From the NCBI GenBank assembly GCA_964020085.1, contig OZ026604.1:9942332-10006331 (forward strand): a stretch of DNA of 64,000 nucleotides. The letters are read 5' to 3'. Below, piece after piece: positions 43,413 to 52,838 of this stretch. Both the position numbers and the translations under genes were made by a program. Numbering within the stretch: the stretch's first letter is position 1; each line of letters opens with the position of its first letter. The notes beneath the pieces are model-generated. The model was not told the origin of the DNA. It saw nothing but the letters and a program-made list of their open reading frames with translations, and searched no databases. The stretch is from Micromussa lordhowensis (taxonomy: Eukaryota; Cnidaria; Anthozoa; Scleractinia; Lobophylliidae).

Positions 43413-45989
43413 ATGGCGGAAGATTTGAAGCTTTCTTCTGTTTCTTCAAGCGCGAAAGCCACAATCCTCACACAAAACGACGGTGTTCCGGGATGTAAGT
43501 TTGAGGGCGAACCTGCAAAGTATACCGTAGAGCAATTAAAGCGTTGGTTAAAGTGTAGGGGCATTAAACAGACGGGGAAAAGGGAAGACTTGCTCGCGCG
43601 TGTGAACGACTGTCTTAAGAGCGGGAACAGTCACATCCTCGATTCTTGTATAGACAATGGCAAATGGCTTGAAGCTAAAATTTTGCGGGAGAGGAATGCT
43701 GAAAGTCTTACATCTAGCACTAACACTGTGAATGATGTTCCAGTAACTGTTCCGCAGACTGGTTGGAAGGCATTCCCATCGCAGGACCTACCTTCGTTAT
43801 TTAATTATGGCCATGTGTATCATTATGCTCTTGAATCTTTGCCGACTTTGCCAAGGAAGAAAAATTACAACGAGGAGGACGAAGACGAAGAATTCACTAG
43901 CGGAATTGGACACATGACAGATAAACCATTTTCTAATGGACGTAAGTACGTAGACTCGGGATTCGTTCATGATTTGACAGATACTAAGGCGGACGATTAT
44001 TACTACGTAAAAGCACATGTGTGGCCCTCTATGAATACCGATTTTCCTCACAATGTTTTGGTAGTGCTATCAGTGAAAAGCGGAGCAGTGGTACATCAGC
44101 TTCATGTGATCCCAGAACTTGGACGTTGTAGCCACGTTGTAGCAGTGTTACTTTCACTAGTCGGTCATGTTCGTAAGCACGGAACAATAACAACACCGTG
44201 TACTAGCCAGGAATGCACGTGGAATAAAGGTAAGAAAAGAAAGAAAACCCCGCAAAGGCTGTCAGCGGCTAAGTATCCATCAAATGTAAAGAAAAGGAAG
44301 ATCGAAGTGATTGATTTCGATCCAAGGCCAGCCAAGTATCGAAAAGTCTCGAGTAGCCATATCAATAACTTTGTTCGTAACCTGCAGGCGATTTCTGCAG
44401 ATCAGAAGAAAACTGCAATGTGGGAGACACAATTAACTATTACTTATGACGATTATAATCTTGAAGACACATCTGTGTTAGAACAACAAGTTTCTAATTT
44501 GATGGCCAATCTTACTCCAGATTGCTTAAGCCAAATGGAAGGTACTACGCCCCAGAATAAAAGTGAAAAGTGGTATTCTGAACGATGGTGTAGAATCACA
44601 GCCTCTACGTACTCTGATGCATATAGAGCTGGAAAGAAAGTCCAGGAAGGATCGAACAATGCATCAGCTTTATCAAACAAATACATTGCATCCAATATTT
44701 GGAACACTAATGGCGACAAACCGCAAAGTTATTGGATGAAATATGGTTTAGAGAGTGAAGCCGATGCCATATCGAAGTATGAAACCCAAACAAAACAACA
44801 CGTTACTCCTTCTGGATTGTGGGTCAACCCCAAATTTCCCTTTCTTGCTTGTTCACCTGATGGTCTCTTGGGACAGGATGGGCTGGTAGAGATCAAATCT
44901 TTGAAATTGTTCAAGGAACATAGCATAGATGCTGTTTGTAATGATAGGAAAACTCTGATTTCTAAAGATGTTATTAACAGGCAGTGCTTTTCCATCAAAG
45001 ATAACAAGTCTACCCTTAAACAAAGCCATAGTTACTATTATCAAATTCAAATGCAGTTACTGGTTACAGAAAGAACCTTTTGCGATTTTGTGTTGTATGC
45101 TAAGAATGGACCAGTGTCAATAGAAAGGATATACGGGGATGACAACTTCATCACAGAGATGTTAAGTGTCCTAACACTCTTTTGGAAAAGAGTTGTAGCA
45201 CCAGAAATTTTTGAGATGAGGGTCCCCAGAGACCTCTCACCATTTGTGTTGCCAAGTGACTTTTTTAATGAATTGACACTACCAGCTTTTGACATTCTGT
45301 CACCATTTGTCACCAATGTCTTCAAACCACAATCCACATCGAGCACTGACCAAACCCCATCTACAACCAAGCCCACTATAGCACCACCTATACCATCAGC
45401 TGGAACAAATGCCAGTGTACCACTGGTCACACACAGCAGAGATCTGCCATCAGATGTAACACATCCCACTGTGTATCTGACTACACTTCACACAGGGATA
45501 CCAGCAGCTGCAGCAGGCTCCACTTTACCATCCACTGCCCCTGAGAGCCAAGTACCACCAGCTACAGTAAGCCCCACTTATCCACCAGGTACCCCCAACA
45601 GTGACCTGCCAAAAGGTGCAACTTCTGCATTACAGCACTCAAAAGATGAACTTGACATTGCAAATTTCCTTACCACATGTACTTCTGCATCAAGGATTCC
45701 CGCTTTCAGTGGAATTCTACCAACTGGTCTTGCAGTCATACCTTGGGGTGGAACAACAAGACATGGCATAGTATTGGCTAACACCTGCCCAGTAGATAAC
45801 TGGTTGATGATATTTCAAGCACTAGTAAAATCTGGCAGAATAGATCTTGATGATCTTGCTGGTGCAGGCAATGTGATCAAAACAGCACTGTCTTTGATAG
45901 ATCGCCGTTTAATATGGAGATGCAAAACTTGCATGTCTGCCTACAGGGCCAACAGTAAAGAAGGGAGTCATAGATCTTTATGGAAATGA
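43413..45989 (+). CDS. SAP-YqaJ nuclease protein with protease-like C-terminus
   Basis: ATG 43413 gives 858 codons without a break. A SAP-type DNA-binding motif lies at residues ~37-70 (YTVEQLKRWLKCRGIKQTGK). A SWIM-like remnant is at ~215-250 (ELGRCSHVVAVLLSL), whose first CxC pair is missing. The YqaJ exonuclease-fold domain covers ~386-560: WYSERWCRITAS, GLESEADAISKYE, FPFLACSPDGLLG (Asp483), LVEIKSLKLF (Glu493, Lys495) and YYYQIQMQLLV. A Pro/Thr/Ser-rich linker (~660-760) follows. The end, GIVLANTCPVDNWLMIFQAL, resembles the Cys box of ubiquitin-specific proteases with Cys792. Such YqaJ proteins accompany transposases of this superfamily; the nuclease may process DNA ends, which is inference. 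Confidence 0.85.
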   Translation: MAEDLKLSSVSSSAKATILTQNDGVPGCKFEGEPAKYTVEQLKRWLKCRGIKQTGKREDLLARVNDCLKSGNSHILDSCIDNGKWLEAKILRERNAESLTSSTNTVNDVPVTVPQTGWKAFPSQDLPSLFNYGHVYHYALESLPTLPRKKNYNEEDEDEEFTSGIGHMTDKPFSNGRKYVDSGFVHDLTDTKADDYYYVKAHVWPSMNTDFPHNVLVVLSVKSGAVVHQLHVIPELGRCSHVVAVLLSLVGHVRKHGTITTPCTSQECTWNKGKKRKKTPQRLSAAKYPSNVKKRKIEVIDFDPRPAKYRKVSSSHINNFVRNLQAISADQKKTAMWETQLTITYDDYNLEDTSVLEQQVSNLMANLTPDCLSQMEGTTPQNKSEKWYSERWCRITASTYSDAYRAGKKVQEGSNNASALSNKYIASNIWNTNGDKPQSYWMKYGLESEADAISKYETQTKQHVTPSGLWVNPKFPFLACSPDGLLGQDGLVEIKSLKLFKEHSIDAVCNDRKTLISKDVINRQCFSIKDNKSTLKQSHSYYYQIQMQLLVTERTFCDFVLYAKNGPVSIERIYGDDNFITEMLSVLTLFWKRVVAPEIFEMRVPRDLSPFVLPSDFFNELTLPAFDILSPFVTNVFKPQSTSSTDQTPSTTKPTIAPPIPSAGTNASVPLVTHSRDLPSDVTHPTVYLTTLHTGIPAAAAGSTLPSTAPESQVPPATVSPTYPPGTPNSDLPKGATSALQHSKDELDIANFLTTCTSASRIPAFSGILPTGLAVIPWGGTTRHGIVLANTCPVDNWLMIFQALVKSGRIDLDDLAGAGNVIKTALSLIDRRLIWRCKTCMSAYRANSKEGSHRSLWK

Positions 45990-46594
45990 AGCTGATTATT
46001 TGCTTAAAATCATTCAACCGATTTTTGGCTACTTCTGTTCCCAGTTGCTGTAGTTTACCTTCATGCCCCTCAGTGGTAACCACTTATACATCTTATGGTA
46101 TCTCACTTGGCACTTCTATCAAAGGTAACACTTTTAACACTTCCCTTCAGGATTGGCTCAATCCAAGGGTAAGTCAATGTCAGAGAAAGTTTACCAACAA
46201 GCCTTCAAGTGATGTACCATGTCACTCAGATATAACTCTCCGTGATGATGGTACACAGTCTGTGTCTTGGCATTGTTCTGGAGTGAGGACAAGTTTGCCA
46301 CGTTCATGTCTGTCTTTTAAAAACTTTTTGGTTTTTTCTGTAGATTTACTAAGCAGAAAAACAAACCTAGGCATTAACGATTTACCACAAATGATCACTT
46401 TTCATGGAAAGGTACTCTACTTCCACAGTGCAACACTCTGGAATGGCAATCATTACATTTGTATTTTCAGCTATGAAAATACCTGGCTAATTTATGATGG
46501 ACTGCAAGAATCAAGACAAAGAAACACTGGACTCTCATTATGTGACACTCATCCAAGAGGAGTTTCATTAAGTCATGTTCTCTACATAGTGTAG
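45960..46594 (+). CDS. Continuation of the YqaJ gene: USP-like His box region, frameshifted
   Basis: Past the stop at 45987 the coding signal continues in other frames: VIDLYGNEADYLLKIIQPIF (from about 45970), then after about 46020 CCSLPSCPSVVTTYTSYG, WLNPRVSQCQRKF, FHGKVLYFHSATLW and GNHYICIFSYENTWLIYDGL, ending VLYIV at 46594. The C-x4-C pair resembles the zinc-finger region inside USP fingers. GNHY with W-x2-YD resembles the USP His box. Two small indels, or an unseen short intron, separate it from the 858-codon frame. The USP call is by pattern only. Confidence 0.55.
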
Positions 46595-47413
46595 TGGTCA
46601 GTGAGATACAGTTTACAGCATTACTGATCTTTATAACAATAGAACACGACTGTAATGTGTTGTCTCAAAAAGATATTCAGAACTCTGAATTGTGCAGTAC
46701 ATACAGCCAACACTGAAAATGAGACCACGTGAAGTGGCAACTTAATATACATGTAGATTGAGAAGGAAGGCAATGCATGTAATGATCTGTATATTACATA
46801 GCTCAAATTAGTATAAAATTGTTATTGTTATACTCATTAATGCTTTAACCCCTTATAGAGAAACACTGTTTGATCAGTCCTAAGAAAAAGGGAAATGAAT
46901 GCGTGAAAAAGGTTTTGATTGTTGGACACATTTCTTGCCATAGGTACTATAAGAAGTGTATGGAGAACAGTGTTGAGAATATCAATGTGGATTTTAGGGC
47001 TTAATCAAAGTTCTTAAAGACAAGCCTTTAGCCTGGTTTAAACAAAGAAAAGTTGTCTGATATTCCACTTTTTGCTCATACAAAATAATTAATATGTTCA
47101 AAGTTTAATTGCAGATTTTAACTTAGCAGAACTAATATTATTACAAATCTGAATTTTGGTGCTGAAATATGTTGTATAGATGTTAAGTTTTTGCTTAAAG
47201 AGTATTGATTAACGAACTGGTTCTAATATCCAGGAAAACTACATAAATCACTTGTAAAATGGTTAATTTGGGCATGAAAATATTTAAAACCCAGTTATTG
47301 GAAAACAAACTGGATCTCTCAAACCACCTATAAGCCACTTGTGGACAAATTATTGCTAAGTGGCTCTAAAAATTTTAATACGCTCTTTGCATAACAATAT
47401 AGGTATTGACAAA
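46595..47413. other. Spacer between the two convergent genes of the element
   Basis: AT-rich and without recognisable coding sequence; it holds the 3' ends of both genes. Confidence 0.6.
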
Positions 47414-48682
47414 TTACTTACAAAGAACTTCCTGAAAATTTGCCAAGCCACAAGCAACCACAACCATTTGAGTTGCTAGTGGTGCCAATGACAGGGGAAT
47501 GGTTCTCCCTACTAGTTTGAATTGTTTTAAACGTTGGTTAAATCTTTCAACATGTATTCTTGCTTTAGCAATCTTTCTTGTTGACAACTCCTCTGCCACA
47601 CTCAAGCTCTTCCTGCCTTTCAGAAAATCAGGAATGTTTATCTGTGCCAGAAGGGGATTTACTAAGTGTTGCACAGTGAAACCTCTGTCTGCCAGAATGA
47701 CATCATATGGTTCAATGTGTTTCAAAATTCCACTTTCTTCAAATATTTGGACATCAGATATGTCTCCTTCGAATAAATCGGAGACAAAGCATGCTCCACC
47801 ATTCGGTGTCACAGCTATAAGACATTTAAAAGTGTTAGCATGTTTGTATGCTGAAAAAGTGTTGCCCTGTCTTGCAAAATTACGGGAGGTTTGCACTCTG
47901 AATTCCGTACAATCAACGCTACAGCGTACCCTTGGCATTTTCTTGAAGACTTTAGGGTGATATCTTTTCAGTAATTCTTTGGAAGGGAACATTACGTACT
48001 CCATGTCCCGAAAGATCTTAAACATGAGTTGGATAAATGTAGTGAAAATGTTCCTTATTGTCGTTGCAGAAATTTGCTTTTCAGGGGTACTCAAAAGAAA
48101 CGCTAATGTTTGAACGGTGAAACGACGTTTCAGTCGCAGAAGACAAATAAACAATTTTTCTCTGTTGCTCCAAACATTTTCACGGTTAGCTGGTGCGTTA
48201 GCTTTCACAGGATTTCTGTTTCCAGCGACACTCCAATATGTTATGCTGTCCAAAGGGCAGACGTCATTCAAAAGGTCAAACAGAACCTCGAACTGAGGGG
48301 TTGTTAAGCCTACAAAATGTTTCATGTGCTTCGAATCTTTTGCAACAACTTCGTAAGGTAGTCTATTTACGATCTTTACACAATCCTGAGAGATCTTAGC
48401 TTTGAACTTGTTCTTAACAATGATAGTTTCGATCTTGCTCGACAGTTTCTGTTTGGTGAATTCAGTTTGCGTTGCCTTGTTGTTTTCGTCTTCACCCCAA
48501 CCAGATAATTCATTATCGGTACTGCACACATCCTCGGTCTCCAAATTACTTCTTTCTGCTTCTGACAGATCCTCAGTAGAGGTGGAAGGAAGGCACGAGT
48601 CGGAATCGTCTTCTTTTGCACATTTGTTTACCAAGCCTCTTGGCTGAGGTGCTTTACGTTTCGGCCGGGATGCTTTCAACAC
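47414..48682 (-). CDS. DDE_Tnp_4 transposase, catalytic part, intact
   Basis: The minus-strand frame is open for 422 codons. An acidic linker (~20-75) follows [13 protein letters not shown] helical region ([20 protein letters not shown]) and a helix-turn-helix segment ([33 protein letters not shown]) come next. The catalytic triad fits DDE_Tnp_4: [12 protein letters not shown] (Asp257), [10 protein letters not shown] (Asp332) and [13 protein letters not shown] (Glu379). The protein cuts and joins the element ends. The frame begins without an ATG; it overlaps the end of the THAP exon by 7 bases in another frame, so a one-base shift or very short intron must join them. Confidence 0.93.
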   Translation of the reverse strand: MLKASRPKRKAPQPRGLVNKCAKEDDSDSCLPSTSTEDLSEAERSNLETEDVCSTDNELSGWGEDENNKATQTEFTKQKLSSKIETIIVKNKFKAKISQDCVKIVNRLPYEVVAKDSKHMKHFVGLTTPQFEVLFDLLNDVCPLDSITYWSVAGNRNPVKANAPANRENVWSNREKLFICLLRLKRRFTVQTLAFLLSTPEKQISATTIRNIFTTFIQLMFKIFRDMEYVMFPSKELLKRYHPKVFKKMPRVRCSVDCTEFRVQTSRNFARQGNTFSAYKHANTFKCLIAVTPNGGACFVSDLFEGDISDVQIFEESGILKHIEPYDVILADRGFTVQHLVNPLLAQINIPDFLKGRKSLSVAEELSTRKIAKARIHVERFNQRLKQFKLVGRTIPLSLAPLATQMVVVACGLANFQEVLCK

Positions 48683-48993
48683 TTACATGTAATTTCCTGA
48701 GCTGTAAAATTTGCTTTCAAGGGATCGGGAAACTCGTCAGTTGGACCTCTCTGTCCTGGCCAGTGTTGTGCACAGATGTACGTATTTCTGGTAATCTTAT
48801 TGATGGTAAAATCTTCTCGGGAACAAGCATTAACCCAGCGTTGACAACGTTGGATTCCTTGCAATGGCTTCGGAAAGGGTATAAATATTTTCATACCTAA
48901 TTCCAGCATTTCTTTCAGAGATTTATGGAGTTTATCCGGAAATCTAGAATCACTGTTACATGTTCCCCAGCAGCAGTGCTTGGTACTGACCAT
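48676..48993 (-). CDS. THAP DNA-binding domain of the transposase
   Basis: From the ATG at 48993-48991 the product starts [20 protein letters not shown]. It contains the C-x4-C pair, [19 protein letters not shown] (the invariant Trp and Cys-Gln-Arg-Trp context), NTYICAQHW (the C-x2-H pair) and [12 protein letters not shown], the FPDP hallmark. It is a complete C2CH THAP finger, expected to bind the element ends. The last codons carry a GTAAGT donor-like site (ACATGTAAGT), which could start a tiny intron leading into the catalytic frame. Confidence 0.93.
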   Translation of the reverse strand: MVSTKHCCWGTCNSDSRFPDKLHKSLKEMLELGMKIFIPFPKPLQGIQRCQRWVNACSREDFTINKITRNTYICAQHWPGQRGPTDEFPDPLKANFTAQEITCKC

Positions 48994-49146
48994 TTTAAGC
49001 GAAATAAGGTGACTAAAACAGTTTTTCTGAACGAAGAATACCCCTAAATCCCCTCTATTTCTCCCACAACACGCTGATGTTTGTCTGAGTCTCGCGGGGG
49101 GTCCAAAAGTAAGCAATCTATTTTTAGACCTCGCGCGCTTCGCTAT

Positions 49147-49231
49147 TGCCAAAGGATGGAAGAAGGCGGGCATCAGTGAAGTCATTGATGGGAAGGAACT
49201 TCCACCGGAAGATCCCTTTGAAGATTTGTAA
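49147..49231 (+). pseudogene. Pogo/Tigger-like transposase, right part
   Basis: The frame continues from the left part: [19 protein letters not shown] and DPFEDL, ending in TAA at 49229-49231. GW-KKAGI followed by DPF is a usual end of DDE_1 transposases. It confirms the insertion point of the 5.8-kb element. Confidence 0.88.
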
Positions 49232-49529
49232 TGAACACCATCAGATGAAACATTTATTTAGCATCACATAAGCAAAATACCGAAAAGCATTAGATATAAA
49301 CAAAAGCCATCGTGACGAATAATATTTAATGCATGCATTGTTATCGTTAAACTCGTATTAAACTCTAATAATAAATTTTTCTTCAAGTACGAACAGCATT
49401 TCGCTTAGTGCCTTAAGTGCACAATATTTTTTTGGCCAGAAAACTTCCGTCACCTTATGAACGTTGCTGAGAGCCACTGATACAATGCGTTTTCACGTTG
49501 TAATACATTTATTTTTAACGTTAATTTTC

Positions 49530-49530
<1 letters not shown>

Positions 49531-49562
<32 letters not shown>
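49531..49562. repeat. (TAA)n microsatellite
   Basis: About ten uninterrupted TAA units. Confidence 0.97.
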
Positions 49563-49929
49563 TTTTATTCAGCTCATGTTGTTGTTTACATTGGATTTTT
49601 AAATTCTCAAATTTCAGTAGTATTTTTAGTATCTTTTTATTAGTTAGTAGGTTACGAGCTGGGGAGCTAAGTGAACCGTTAGGTTTTCTAGTTAGCTCCC
49701 CGTACAATTTTAGTTATGAAAAAAAGGCAGGTAATTACATGGTACAAGTTACAACAATAATTAAAGGACTGAAAAATTGCAGAAATAATCAGTATAGCAA
49801 TAATTAAAGAACTTATTAATTTACGGACTTAGCTAAGTGGAAAAATATGTGTTTTGTTGTGTTCCAGTTATCTAGAAACTTTAAACAGTTCAGACCTTTG
49901 GAAAAATAAAATGAAGCTGAGAACGCTTC

Positions 49930-50045
49930 AATCGCGAAATTTAATGCCCTTTGTTCATATTTGCCTATTGAAATCGCGAAAATAAAACCCCGCGAAATAT
50001 TGCCTCGCCAAAATCGCGAAATTAAGTACCCGCGAAATTAAGTAC
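49930..50045. repeat. Cluster of TCGCGAAATTAAGTACC-like words
   Basis: At least five copies of CGCGAAA with following AT text occur within 115 bases, two of them as direct tandem copies ending GTACC at the right side. Confidence 0.6.
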
Positions 50046-51261
50046 CAATATTGATAGAGCTATTTTGTCATATTTTGGCATAAACACATGGTTGAACGGA
50101 ATTTGAAACTATTGCTACTTATATCGAAGTGATTTAACGCATTTCAAGTGCTGAAGTGATTTTGTTTCTTCTTAGGGTTACTTGCGTCATTTTTGAACGC
50201 GCGATTATCACTAACGTTTGGCAGGCAATGGTAGCCCGCGCTAATGAGTCTAAGAAAAACTCTAGGAAGTCACCTTAAGGTGGCTTACTACAGTTTTGAT
50301 GGAGTATAACAGCACAACTATTAACTCTTTGGAAAAAGGTTCCAAGCCTTTTTCCCCTTCACTGTTTACTGTGTGCTTAAGGTTACTATGCACCTTCAGG
50401 GGTGTCTCGCGTGCAAGCGATCTAGCGCGCCCGGTTTAAGCTGTAGATATCTAAACCCCTATATCAAATAAAAGCTTATAGCACTGGCTATCAGACTATA
50501 CCGAAAATTTTGGAAAAAAAATGAATTGCCCCATTTTTCACGACTCCTAAATGCGAGCGCCTAAATTACCTTTTGAACGTTCCCCGTCAAAGCAAATTTT
50601 GTTTTTCGCTTATTTAATGTGTTCCTCCGCTTCCGGGGCCACAGCGCTAAATAACGTGTCTCTGATTTGCCATATTCAATTTCAGTGAAAAGTTACAGAA
50701 CATTTTTGAAATAGGATTAAGAAAATGTGAATTGATCGTACAAAAATCGCTCTTGAAAAAAAAGTACTTTGAAATAAAAAATTCGGAGACACGTTTTTGT
50801 TGCTTATATGCAAAACTAGCTACTGTCAAAATTTGAGAGCAATCGAACAAATTCCCTTTGACTCGTAGCTTTTTAAAGTGTCCTCTTCTGGTGAAAAAAT
50901 TGTTTCGAGAAAACAGCGCTGAAAAAATTTTCCTGCTTCCCAAACAAACTCCGCCCACAAACACACTCAACTGGGTTCTCAGATAACTGAGCCAATTAGC
51001 GCTTGGAAAGTTTACTTCCGTTGGCTTCCTGGTGAAATTTCCCCGCGTAATCTTCAATCAACCCTTAGTGTTTCGCATTGCGCTCTTAAGAATATTTTTG
51101 GCTGCTTGTTTTTTCCTTAAGCTGTTGGAGCAAAATGCGGAAGATAACAAAGGGAACGACCGCTAGAAAGCAAACTAAAGCGGCTAGGCGGAAAAATTAA
51201 GTTCAGTACTAAAAAGAGAAAGCGGCAGCTTCAAATGAACCGATAAACTTTAGAGAGAGAA

Positions 51262-51630
51262 TTATAAACACTGTGTATAAACACTGTGTATAAACGGTTC
51301 TTTGCCTATGGTTTCTTTAATATATAACCAATCGTTTTGATAAGTACTTTTTATTTCAAAACAAACAGTTGCAATGTTATTTCAGTGTTGAGTTTTGTTA
51401 CAGTGTCGTTTCCAAAAAAACATTTAGTGAATCATACAGGTAAGTACATTCAAGCGTTTTTGTTTAAAGGAAAGAAAATAACTCTTGTGGCTTGGAAAAT
51501 GCAACCACGAACCGCAGATAATGTCTTATCGTAATTGACCACAAATATTGATTAAGGTCATTGTTATATATATATTAAAGAAACCATAGGCAAAGAACCG
51601 TTTATACACAGTGTTTATACACAGTTATTC
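51262..51630. mobile_element. ~370-bp MITE with ~70-bp inverted ends
   Basis: Ends contain CACTGTGTATAAACGGTTC and its complement. Pairing continues through TTTGCCTATGGTTTCTTTAA on both sides. Each end starts with a doubled ACTGTGTATAA. No coding content. Confidence 0.88.
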
Positions 51631-51989
51631 TTTCAAATGAGGGAACTATAAGGACCCCGCAAGGTTGTATCCGGTTTCAAATATCCGCCGCTACTGTAGC
51701 GTGACGCCGGTCCTGTATTTGTACAGGAAAACATCACGCAACACACCTCGCGAATGGCTTCTAATGACACGACACGCGGATACGATAACGAAAAGAAAAA
51801 TCTATACGAATGTTGAGTATAATTTCATGATCGTTGCACGTATCTCACACTGCAAGCTGTTTTTTCTTTTCTCGGCGGATAATTTTCATGAACATTGCAC
51901 GTACCCAACACTATGAGCTGTCTTTCTTTTCTCGGCAGATTTTGGTAATGCCACTGTATCGACGAACAGTAAACAAGTCGGCTTGCGAC

Positions 51990-52556
51990 CTTCACGCGGT
52001 GTAAATTTGTTATATTTTTCGGGTCTGAGTTTTCGAGACACCCAGAGGGTCTGATTTTTTCGGGTCTGAGTTTTCGAGACACCCAGAGGGTCTGAGTTTT
52101 TCGGGTCTGAGTTTTCGAGACACCAGAGGGTCTGAGTTTTTTGGGTCTGAGTTTTCGAGACACCCGAGGGTCTGAGTTTTTTGGGTCTGGGGTCTGAGGT
52201 TTTCGAGACACCCCCGAACCAACCGCAAACGCTTTCTGTAACTCCACGAACAGTTTGTAGCAATTGACAATCTTCCTCGCACATTTCTTGCAAACAGAAC
52301 TGCTTCCATCGTGCGAGGCAATAATCTTCAAATCGAGTAGTAATTGGGCAAGAATTATTGATTTTCCACTCAAAACATTGGAAAACTCTTTGTTACAGGT
52401 TTCTAAAAACAGTGGGACTGTAGCGACACAAGTCCCGTATTTTCGCGACAAATTTTCAAGACAAATTCTGCAAACACTAACGGAGACCATTTCCAAAAAT
52501 TGTTTGCCCGATTTCCCGCCGTTGCGGTAAATTAGCGCGCTCTTTGATACATGCAT
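51990..52556 (-). CDS. ZAD-like zinc-binding exon with repeat tail
   Basis: Minus strand. The start is MHVSKSALIYRN at 52556 or, more likely, MVSVSVCRICLENL at about 52490. CRIC ... CKKCARKIVNCYKLFVEL gives a C-x2-C ... C-x2-C treble-clef layout like the ZAD (zinc-finger associated) domain, a dimerisation module at the N-terminus of transcription factors. Cnidarians have many such first exons. After ELQKAF the sequence enters a 41-bp minisatellite and becomes a repetitive KTQT/RKLRPEK text. No further exon was recognised. It is divergent from the gene starting at 52839, about 300 bases away. Confidence 0.5.
52021..52216. repeat. 41-bp minisatellite
   Basis: Units starting GGGTCTGAGTTTTCGAGACA begin at 52021, 52062, 52103, 52143 and 52183 (spacings 41, 41, 40 and 40). 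Because 41 is not a multiple of three, successive units are read in different frames, and all three minus-strand frames stay open across the array. Confidence 0.93.
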
Positions 52557-52838
52557 AGATTACCTTGCTGAGTGACTGTATCACGAACATTTTAAATAAA
52601 TGATTCAAACCGTAACAACAGTTGTTTTCTTTGTGTTATTTAACGCATTGTTTTGTTCTTATCAGCTGATGCTATTCGCTGAAATGCAGATACCTTTTAT
52701 CCAATAGAAACCAGTATTAAAACAAAAGTAGAACCCAGGCCCATCACCAGAAGATGCACGGAATGCCTGGCAGTTTAAAATTGTTTACGAACGAAAGGCG
52801 TGTTTTCGCCGCTGTTTTGGGTGAATAACTTCTTCAAA

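Larger units (their letters stand above)
43345..49144. mobile_element. Complete 5.8-kb ISL2EU/IS4EU-like DNA transposon
   Basis: The termini are AGCGAAGCGCGCGAG (43345-43359) and its exact complement (49130-49144). A second inverted block, GACCCCCCGC-AGACTCAGAC, lies about 20-30 bases further in on each side. The 2-bp AT target copies are at 43343-43344 and 49145-49146. The element lies in a pogo-like frame; taking it out with one AT rejoins RISI-AKGWKK without a shift. It carries two convergent genes: SAP-YqaJ-protease-like (plus, 43413-46594) and THAP-DDE_Tnp_4 transposase (minus, 48993-47414). Superfamily name is from the transposase type, the 2-bp target and the YqaJ partner. Confidence 0.93.
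49232..51261. other. Unassigned, repeat-rich intergenic sequence
   Basis: It contains a TAA microsatellite (49531-49562) and a block of CGCGAAAT-A words (49930-50045). No coding domain was recognised on either strand. Confidence 0.4.

Noticed and set aside
43413..45989. Viral origin for the YqaJ gene
   Set aside because: YqaJ domains occur in phages and large DNA viruses, but this gene lies within exact transposon ends beside a THAP-DDE transposase, and a second such pair exists at 5.4-9.3 kb.
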